Assembly (NCBI RefSeq): GCF_004379255.2
Contig: NC_056035.1
Span: forward strand, 22,382,502-22,446,501
From: Salvia splendens
Lineage: Eukaryota > Streptophyta > Magnoliopsida > Lamiales > Lamiaceae
Direction: 5' to 3'
DNA: 64,000 nt
In this document: piece by piece, positions 55,876 through 64,000 of the stretch
Position numbering within the stretch: the first letter of the stretch is position 1
Layout of the letters: every line of letters starts with the position of its first letter
Notes under the pieces: model-generated
The model's input: only the letters and a program-made list of their open reading frames with translations
The model's database searches: none
What the model was told of the DNA's origin: nothing
Made by a program: the position numbers and the translations under genes

Positions 55876-57454
55876 ACTTACATTTGTTGCTTCAACAAAT
55901 AAATGTGCCCTTGCTATTAAAGAGAAAGGCTTTGTATTTGCTATCTACTTCTATAAAGTACTCCTATTTGGTTTTTATCAATTCATTTGATTATTATCTT
56001 AGATTTGAAATGCGCTTTATTTGCCTCAGTTAATATATTTTCTCTTTTTTGTTGTATGAGGGGGCAAGAATATGCATGTCACATGCTTCCATATGCATAT
56101 ATGTTTTTTGGTCTTACTGGTTTTCCCACATGGCAGGACAATCAACATCGATACTGTTACCACCTTCTCTCTTAACAACCAGTTTTATTCATCACAGTAT
56201 ATGACTTAAGAAAGAACATTCTCTCTTTAAACGACTAGATGATAACTGATAGATTGTTTTCAAGACAAAGGCCCTTTATCTTCTAAAACTTCAATGTAAT
56301 CATCTGCTTATTTTTGTCATAGAGAAGAGTAATGCTCTTCTACATTCATGGGAGCCAAGAGGTTTTGACTATGTTCCCTCAACCTTCAGCGCCATTGATT
56401 TGGCCTCAGTGATTGAATAGAGTTATGTGTAATGATTGTTAGGTAACTCTCATTATCCTTCTCTATGGCCTTTTTACTATGTTGTGGGGTGATCAAAATC
56501 ATTATTCTTCAAAGCATATTTGGATAAAAAGAAGTGCTTTTTCAAAAGTTTATGTTGTTATTTAGTGCCTCTCAACTGTGTCGTGGTGTCAAAGTGGACG
56601 GGGCCAATGATACAACTCAGCTTGTTCTTCTAAAGCCAGTCTACATTAATAATCCATCCATATCATACAAATAGTATATTTAAAAATAACATAAATTTTA
56701 ATGCATAACTAGTAAAGAATCGTATTAACCAATCAAACTTGTTGAATAAATCGTATTATATCAGTGGAAATTTGAATATTTAGAAAAAAGTTCAAATTAA
56801 TAGGTTTGAGACGGGTAAGTAAAAAAATCGTGGATTCGTGGTTGCAAAAACATGAGAAATCAAAATACTTTGGTCTTTTTTAATAAAAAAAATCGGAAGT
56901 AAATTGATTATGATCACTCATTGATGAACTATCATCACTATGTTGTTCCACACAGATTGTCATTTATAAAACGTTGTTTTTAGTTTGCCCTATATAATTT
57001 ACACATTTAGGGACCGTTTGGATGAGAAAAAACTAAACATAACTAAAGAAATTGGACAATTAAAACTGTGACTATATGTAAAGAAGTGAAAGTGTTATAA
57101 GTTAGATTAATGGTTTGGAATATTAGATTATAAGTTAGATTACTAGTTAGAATTAGACCTTCTTTAAAACACAATGAATACAACTCAAAGACTATATTCA
57201 CCAAAACAAAAATTTAAATAACTCCACTAAACTAGCTACATAAGAACTATCAAAGCTATCATAATATTAGACATTGTTCAACAAAAAGAATATTGCAACC
57301 GCAAGTGGATTTTGGCATAGATTATTTGAGCTTGAAGAAGACTCCAAGGGTTTACAAATGCGGTCAAAGCTTAAAACTGAAAACACCCTAGTAGAGTAAT
57401 TTTAACTAATAGTGGAAAGACACCCAAAATGAGTTAAAAATCAGACAAACCATG
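55876..57454. other. No gene recognised
   Basis: Mostly AT-rich. A short open stretch at 56330-56420 reads SNALLHSWEPRGFDYVPSTF and ends at TAG; it could be the end of a decayed gene but I recognise no family. AGGGACCGTTTGGATGAGAA at 57009 resembles the end of another dispersed repeat. Confidence 0.35.
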
Positions 57455-57655
57455 TCCATAAAACTATCAGCGAGTCGTTGGGTTCAACATGGTGGTAAAC
57501 TCGGTGATTTACTAGACTTTTGCACTAGTTGGCGAGTCGTTGGGGTTCGACAGAGTGATGAACTCGGCGACTCGCTTGTAAGTGCCTGGATTGCTTGTTG
57601 TTCTCCTGCATTGTGGTGGTTCGACGTAGTGTCGAACTGGATGACTCCCTAGTAA
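57455..57655. repeat. CGAGTCGTTGGG repeats, LTR-like palindromes
   Basis: GCGAGTCGTTGGGTTCAACA and GCGAGTCGTTGGGGTTCGAC recur about 70 bases apart, each followed by ACTCGG(T/C)GA and one by CGACTCGC. The layout recalls the palindrome arrays in the LTRs of W, V and Y, so this may be part of a truncated LTR. Confidence 0.4.
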
Positions 57656-58003
57656 ATGCTTGCTCTTCTTATTAGGCCATCCACAACGCTGTCACTATAC
57701 CGTCCCTTAAATTACTATTCGCCGGCCCCACTGTACTTTTTTACTCCATCCCTTAACTAAGGGACGGAACCTGCAACCCCCCGTCCCTTAAACCGTCCCT
57801 TAAATTACTATTCATTCAATTTCATTTTTTATTATTATTTCCAACCAAATTCAATTAAAAAAACACACTTCATTAAAAATAAAATAAAATTACAACATAA
57901 AAAAATACAACTTTAAATTAAAAAAAATAAAAAAAGACATAATTAAAATCCTAAAAAAATAAAAATGACATAATTTAAAATACAATTTTATAGAAAAAAA
58001 AAA

Positions 58004-59135
58004 CTACCCCGCCGGCGAATCATCCCCCCGGAGGAGGCGGTTGAGGTGCACCGAAGCCTTAAGGAGGTGGAATGCCAAGTTGTGCCGCCATAAACGTAAC
58101 TCCGTTAAGCCAGGCTTGGTATTGGGTGGGCGTAAAGCGGGAAGTGTCCGCCATTGTGGCGGTCATGTACATGGACATAAGGGAGTTCGAGGGTCCCCCC
58201 GAGCCCGAGCCCGAGCCCGCCTGGCTTGATTCGGCTCGGCCCCTTCTCCCTCTAGCCGCCTTCGCCGTATTTCTCCCTTGCGGTCGACGGCGCCCACGAG
58301 TGGACTCCCCGGCATCGTCTGTCAGGGTCTCTTCCTCCTGCGAGGCAAACTCTTGTGGCTCGTTGCCCGAACCGTCCCTCACCAGACGAGTATTGGATAC
58401 TCGTCGTGTGCTTCGTGCGCTTCGAGGTCGATCCCGAGCTGGACCGCACACCGCCGACCCACCTTTCCTTGTCCCTGACGACCTCCCAAACATCGGCATA
58501 TTTGAATTGTTTGTCGGTGTCTTCGAAGTAGACCCGCAAAGCCAACCTCAGAAAGTCGGCTCCCGTGGCTCCGCTTTGGTACTGAGCCGCTTCATGCTTG
58601 TAGATGGCGCAGAATCGTTTGACCTCTCTGTCGACTCGGTCAAAGTAAGCGCGGAGCATCTTATATGTGTGGCGGCGGGTCTTTTTCGGCTTAATCTCGT
58701 GGTAGGCCTCGGTGACCTTTTCCCAGAAGCACTTCCGGGGTTGTTGATTCCCGACGATGGGATCGTACGAGACGTTGATCCAGGCGTTGTACACCGCCAT
58801 CGTTTCTTTGGGGTCGTACGGATGCCGGCCTAGATCCTCCTCCTCCGCCTCCGCCCTGGAACTTCCCCCGCCTCGGCCTTCTTCCGGAGTGGGTTGAACC
58901 GGATAATCCTTCCGAATCTGGGAGAGTCCCTGCGAATACCTCGGGGCGGAGGGACGAGTGTATGCATCCACATCAAAATTGGATGGTTGATACCCCCCGG
59001 CGTCGACGAACCGTGGGTGCCCGGCGTCGACGAATCGGAACCACCAAATGTGTGGTACATGTTCCCCCAGTCGCCGAACGCATTGAGGTCCCACGAGCCG
59101 GAGCCGCCACCACCAAAGTTTCCGGCGCCGGACAT
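58004..59135 (-). pseudogene. Harbinger ORF1 (Myb/SANT-like), copy B, two frameshifts and an early stop
   Basis: Start MSGAGNFGGGGSGSWDLNAF at 59135. A one-base shift lies in the C-run near 59000. The middle frame then gives YNAWINVSYDPIVGNQQPRK, CFWEKVTEAYHEIKPKKTRR and LRVYFEDTDKQFKYADVWEV (SANT-like domain as in 'GST T3-like' proteins). After a second shift near 58390 comes the NAM-associated C-terminal part, EFASQEEETLTDDAGEST and TPTQYQAWLNGVTFMAAQLG. A stop after GIPPP (about 58059) precedes the natural one at 58004-58006. In this superfamily the protein binds element ends and helps the transposase. It is better preserved than copy A but not functional. Confidence 0.85.
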
Positions 59136-59232
59136 TTTGTGATGAGATGTTAGATGAAAATTGGAGAGGAAATGGAGATGATTTGGGAAGAATAGATGTG
59201 TAGTTGTGTGTGAAATGAGGATGAATTAGGAG

Positions 59233-59240
59233 TATTTATA
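59233..59240 (-). promoter_or_regulatory. TATA box for ORF1 of copy B
   Basis: TATAAATA on the minus strand, 98 bases upstream of the ATG, as in copy A. Confidence 0.55.
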
Positions 59241-59601
59241 GAGTAAAAAAATAAAAATAATAATAAAAGGAAAAACGGCTATTAATGGCAATATTACCGT
59301 TTTTCACATTATTTTATAATTTTTTTATTTAATCCGAATTTAAAAAAATTGAATTATTGCGTCAGCGTGACGATGCCCACTCGCGGGACGGCGAGTGGGC
59401 GTCACGCATGGCCTGGGAGCGCGCCACGTCGCCTCGGCACGTGGCGAGCCGTCCCGCGTTTCGTCACGGCGGAACGGGACTAGTGACTGGCTGGGGCGGG
59501 CTGGTGACGGGACGAGACGCTGCAACGCGTCCCGCCCCGGTTCCGTCACGCAGGAACGGAATACGGGCAACCCGCGTAACGCGTTGCGGGTGGCCTTATG
59601 A

Positions 59602-60556
59602 TGTTGGGGCATATCTGCACAACTTATGAAATAGAGGGACCATTCTGTAATATTCTAATTTCTGTTTTCAAATTTTCCACAGTTAGTTGAATGTTTAGAA
59701 AGTGAGGGAAATCCAGTCAGTTTTGACACACTTGTAAATCGAGCTAAGAGAGAGGATTTTTCATCAAAAAGCTTGAGTTCATCCATGAATAAAAACGATC
59801 TCCATTGATTCTCTTCTTGTTCGATTGTTCTTTGTTTTACTCACTTCAATACATTGTGTGGATTTAGTTTCTTGATTGTTCCGGTTGGTTTGATTGAGTT
59901 CAAGAACCGATTGCGTTGAACTACGATTTACACTTCTCCCGCGTTTTGGTGGCTCACCGTTTTGCTCCCTGATAAAACCTTGATGCAAGTGAGCGGTGTG
60001 TGACGAGTTGCCGCTGAACTGAATCTGCGTGCGGCAGTTTGTGGAGCAAGTTTCATGGTAGTTTGTGTGAAAGTTTAAGAAAATAAACCTAGTTGAGGTG
60101 TTAGGGTTGAACACGTTGGAATGAGAAAAAAGATCACTCTTTATTCCTCGACACTAATTTCTAATGGGGTTCTAGTATTTATAGAAGCCGCAACCCTAGA
60201 CGGTTCGACTTATCCTACATCTCGGGAAAGAACCGACAAGAAAACCCGATGTAATATTAAATAACGATGTAGATATCTTGCTTATAAGGCAAGATTTCTT
60301 CAAAACGAATATTCAGTCAAAATAGAGAATTCTAAAACAAAGATTAGGAAATAAACAAAAAGGTAATTAAAAAGAACAGAATTAAACATCCGCATAGCGG
60401 GCTGGTGCTTTGGTGGCCCGTTTCGGTCGGTCGGGTTTGGTTATGGGCTTCTTCTCCCGGACTCTTCTCTGGCTTGGTCCAGCTCTTGACTTCTGTTAAC
60501 TTGGCCCGTCTGCCTGAACTGGTGCTGATCCTTCATCCTTAGCCGGATCCCTATCA
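59602..60556 (-). repeat. 3' LTR of the gypsy element at the right edge
   Basis: Read on the minus strand it starts TGATAGGGATCCGGC right after a polypurine tract and is inferred to end ATATGCCCCAACA at 59602, six bases beyond copy B. A TATAAATA lies at 60176-60183. The partner LTR is outside the window, so the outer border is an inference from the TG...CA rule. Confidence 0.6.
60176..60183 (-). promoter_or_regulatory. TATA box in the gypsy LTR
   Basis: TATAAATA on the minus strand, as expected for the promoter of an LTR retrotransposon. Confidence 0.5.
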
Positions 60557-60573
60557 ACTCCCCCCTCCAAAAG
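60557..60573 (-). other. Polypurine tract of the gypsy element
   Basis: TTTTGGAGGGGGGAGT on the minus strand, directly before the LTR start. This is the usual plus-strand primer. Confidence 0.8.
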
Positions 60574-60574
60574 A

Positions 60575-63500
60575 ACCACCTTGTCCTCAGTGAACTAACC
60601 ATTGATCTTGCGGCACGCCAGCCACCAACACTGTACGAGCAGCAGATGCTCGAACAGGAGAATCACTCGGTGCTCCATCCAGTAACTCCGACGGAGGGAG
60701 CAGAGGTATGTTGGGTTGCCATGGTTGAATGAACAGTCGAAGCAATGACGCGTGAAAAACATCATGAATCTTGCTATCCATGGGAAGTTGCAGTCGGTAA
60801 GCCACGCTGCCAATGCGCTCCATCACCTTAAAGGGGCCGTAGAAACGACGTCCCAATTTGGTCGAAATTGGTCTCCCTACCGAATGTTGTCGGTATGGCT
60901 GGAGGTGAAGTAAAATGTCATCGCCCACGGCAAATTCCACGTCCTTACGATGTCGATTCGCCTGAGTAGCCATAGCATGTTGAGCGCGTCGGATGCGCTG
61001 CTTCAGAGTATGTAACAGAGCTTCCCTTTCAATCAAAATATCATTCACCGTGACATTATGAGACGGCTTAGAGTAAGTGTCGAAGAGGTTTGGTGGTTCT
61101 CGTCCGTACAAATCCTGGTATGGTGACATGCCAATACTAATGTTTGTAGAACAATTTAAAGCTAGTTCGGCCCACGCTAGCAACGGGTACCATTTCTGTG
61201 GACAGTCAAAAGTATAAGCACGCAGAAACTGTTCAAGAGCGCGATTTGTTACCTCAGATTGACCGTCCGTCTGGGGGTGGTAAGGAGTGGTGAATTGCAG
61301 TTTCGACCCGCTCAAACGGAGAAGCTCCTGCCAAAAATCACTCATAAAAATCGCATCACGGTCCGATAGAAGCTTCTTGGGGAATCCGTGTAGCTTAACC
61401 ATTGTATCGACAAACACTCTAGCAACTTTCGGCGCATCGTATCCGGGCTTAAGAGCCGCGAAATGAGCGTATTTAGATAGTCTATCCACGACTACCATGA
61501 TCGCCGTGTAACCGAGAGATGGCGGAAGGCCCACGATGAAATCCATTGAGGCAGCGTCCCACACAAATCTGGTATCGGTAACGGTTGGATCAAGCCGTTT
61601 GGCTTGTCGCGGATGTATTTCGTAGCTTGGCATGCTGAGCAAGCGGCGACGAACTGTTGGATGTCGCGACGCATATCTGGCCAGTTGAATGAGGCCACGA
61701 CTCTAGAAAACGTTCTTTTCACCCCCGGGTGACCGGCAGTAGGTGCGGAGTGACACTCGCCCAAGATCTCCGGAATTGCTATGGAATGGCGATCGAGCAA
61801 CAGACGGCGTTTGAAATGCAACAGGTCGTCGACCACGGATATAGAAGGTGAAGCTTTGCCTTGAGTAACGGATTCGTGCAGCTCGAGCAACGTTGGAAGG
61901 ACACGATTTTCCTCACGAACCACATCTAATATGGTTACGGATGGTCGTACAGCGTGTGCAGCGTTGCCACGTCACGCCCTTCCATTTGCCGGGATAGTGC
62001 ATCAGCGACTTTGTTCGAAGCCTCTGTTTTGTATTCGATGACGAACTTGAATCCCATAAGCTTTCGCGGATAAAACTGTTGATCCGGCGTCTGAACCACT
62101 TGGGACAAGAGGTCTTTTAAGCTGCGCTGGTCACTGCGAATGACTAATTCTCGACCAAACAGATACTGGCGCCACTTTTGTACCGCCTCTACTATGGCGT
62201 ACAACTCCTTGTGGTAAGTAGAAGCTAAGTGTCGTCGTTGCCCTAATTTCTTGCTAAAATAGGCGACGGGGTAGCCCTCTTGTAATAGCACGGCACCAAT
62301 ACCTAGGTCTGAAGCGTAAGTCTCCACCACGAATGGCACTCCGAAATCTGGCAGGTGGAGTACAGGTGTTGTGCTCATTGCATGCTTCAAATCCGCAAAG
62401 CTCGAATCCGCCGCAGCATTCCACTCGAAAGCATCCTTTTTCAAAAGTTCAGTCAAGGGAGCTGCTCTCAAAGAATAGTATTTAACGAACCGGCGATAAT
62501 ACCCCGTCAAACCCAGAAAACCTCGGAGTTGCTTCACCGATGATGGAGTTAGCCAGGAAGTCATGGAAGCTATTTTAGAGGGGTCGGCGAGTAACTTTCC
62601 CGCCGTGATGATATGGCCCAAATAGTCAATGGTCGTGACTCCGAAAGCGCATTTGGAGGGCTTGACGAAGAACTCATTGGCACCCAAGATTGTCAGGACC
62701 TGTCGCAGATGTTGGAGGTGTTCCTCGGCGGATGCGCTGTATACCAGTATATCGTCAAAAAAAACAATGATGAAGCGTCGCAAGAATGGTTGAAATATGC
62801 TATTCATTGCTGCTTGGAATGTGGATGGAGCATTAGTGAGGCTGACGAGCATCACCAGAAACTCGAAATGGCCATCGTGGGTACGGAAGGCCGTCTTGTG
62901 GATATCCGCTACATTCATGCGGATCTGATGGTAGCCGGACCTCAAGTCGAGCTTGGAGAAAAATCTTGCCGCATGTAGCTTATCAAAGAGTTCGACAGCT
63001 GTAGGGATCGAGAAACGGTCGGGTGTAGTTGCCGCATTCAACGCCCTATAGTCGACACAGAAACGAAAGCTGTCGTCCTTCTTCCGTACCAGCAATACGG
63101 GAGATGAGAAAGGGCTGGTGCTCGGCTGTATGACGCCTTGTGTCAACATATCCAGAATCTGCTTCTCGATCTCATTCTTTTGGAAGTAGGGATACCTATA
63201 CGGACGAACATTGATCTGTCTAGAGTCCGACTGCAGGTGTATACGGTGGTCCCACTTCCGTGAGGGTGGTAACCCGGTTGGGACCGCGAACAGTTGCTCG
63301 AACTCGTCGAGCAAGCTGGCGACATTCTGGTCCAAGGCTGCCTGCTCTACTGCTGATATGGTCGGGCCGAGTGGCAGAACCTCGAACAAATCAGCATCAG
63401 TATCGGCGCTAACCAGAGAAAATAGGTTGTTGTAGGAGATAGGGCTTGGTGTTGCGCTTTCGCCCTTTAGGAATACTGCCTGACCATTAAAATCGAATCG

Positions 63501-64000
63501 CATTGTGAGATTTCTGTAGTTTTTTGTGACGTCCCCAAGTTCCTGCAACCATTGGACTCCCAGAATCACATCCGGGCCTTCAACTTGCAGTAAAAACAAG
63601 TCAATGTCGAAATGATGGCCCTGTATAGAAATTGGAGTACCGAGAGAAGCAAAAGAACACTTAAGTGCGGCCCCGTTACCGACAAAAACACGAAAGAGAG
63701 ATATGGAATGCAGAGGGAGACTTAGCTTCTCAGCGACATAGGGTTTAATAAAGTTGTGAGTGCTACCACCGTCAATCAGGATAGAGACTGAAGATCTATT
63801 GATACGGCCGTTCATGCGAATGGAACGGGGTCGGATCTTAGGGCACAGCACGTGGATGGATGACACAGCTCATGTGATGACCATGTTGGAGGCATCTTCG
63901 TTGTTAGCACTGTCGTCATTATCTTCTGTCAGCGGATCATCGTCCTCGTCTTCCCCAATCAAGGCATAAAACTTCTTTGCACACACATGGGCGCGCGAAT
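60575..64000 (-). pseudogene. Ty3/gypsy chromovirus polyprotein, cut by window end, several lesions
   Basis: Minus strand, in order: end of Gag with HVCAKKFYALIGEDED, a TGA stop (63870-63872), protease ILIDGGSTHNFI, reverse transcriptase SPVLLVRKKDDSFRFCVDYR and the catalytic FFDDILVYS. LVMLVSLTNAPSTFQ has LVS where PFG is usual. In RNase H, VETYASDLGIGAVLL has Tyr in place of the catalytic Asp; IRSDQRSLKDL and VADALSR remain. Integrase: zinc finger HSAPTAGHPG...CSACQATK, then D (SMDFIVGLP), D (LSDRDAIF), E (TDGQSEVTNR) and a GPF module. One-base shifts lie near 61928 and 61567. The frame ends WLVH at 60587, but EDKVVLLEGGVD, the usual element end, follows in another frame, so the chromodomain core is deleted. 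Confidence 0.9.

Larger units (their letters stand above)
57675..59595 (-). mobile_element. PIF/Harbinger-like element, copy B
   Basis: Left end GGCCATCCACAACGCTG; right end read inward GGCCACCCGCAACGCG. TTA flanks both sides (57672-57674 and 59596-59598). 1921 bp. It contains ORF1 (58004-59135) and no DDE transposase. Confidence 0.92.

Noticed and set aside
62355..62978. Plus-strand frames of 62 and 121 codons in the gypsy region
   Set aside because: They are antisense to reverse transcriptase and RNase H, which carry clear motifs.

Overview
This is a transposon-dense stretch of plant nuclear DNA. Evidence for a plant: copia and gypsy LTR retrotransposons with a tRNA-Asp primer site, many Stowaway MITEs (CTCCCTCCGTC ends), PIF/Harbinger elements carrying a plant-type Myb/SANT-like ORF1, a tRNA-derived SINE, and one intron-containing nuclear gene with plant TATA/CCAAT spacing. 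An asterid, possibly Lamiales, is my guess only. I found one gene that looks intact: a short-chain dehydrogenase/reductase at 47397-49092 (two exons). No rRNA or tRNA genes or CRISPR arrays were seen.

Layout. 769-2660: Harbinger-like element A with a broken ORF1; a related copy B lies at 57675-59595. 3622-11515: a complete DD39D mariner-like element holding a degenerate transposase and an unrelated proline-rich ORF facing it; a non-autonomous LTR retrotransposon (W, 4361-8220) is inserted in that ORF. 11516-17800: unclassified repeat-like DNA with one MITE. 18290-22090: copia relic split by an LTR element (V, 18896-21172). 23930-25715: a row of fold-back MITEs joined by (TA)n tracts, then a SINE.

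26759-46897 is one copia element (Z) with both LTRs and a GGTCT target duplication. Its integrase region is split by two further LTR elements, X (29097-36689) and Y (36695-43745), which lie side by side; the same five bases GCTAC occur before, between and after them. X itself holds a solo LTR. Y carries gag and protease but no reverse transcriptase. Z's reverse transcriptase core is replaced by 1.3 kb of foreign sequence.

After the SDR gene, an LTR relic is split by a 3.5-kb element with a perfect 9-bp duplication (49630-53120) that itself holds a solo LTR. At 53315-55073 one Harbinger derivative has landed inside the terminal repeat of another, and the inner one is filled with a 73-bp hairpin repeat. 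The right end (59602-64000) is a minus-strand gypsy chromovirus with mutated RNase H and a deleted chromodomain, running off the window.

Functionally, the window is one metabolic gene in a heavily nested transposon landscape. Every transposon protein I could read is broken or missing essential parts, so any mobility here would need helpers elsewhere.
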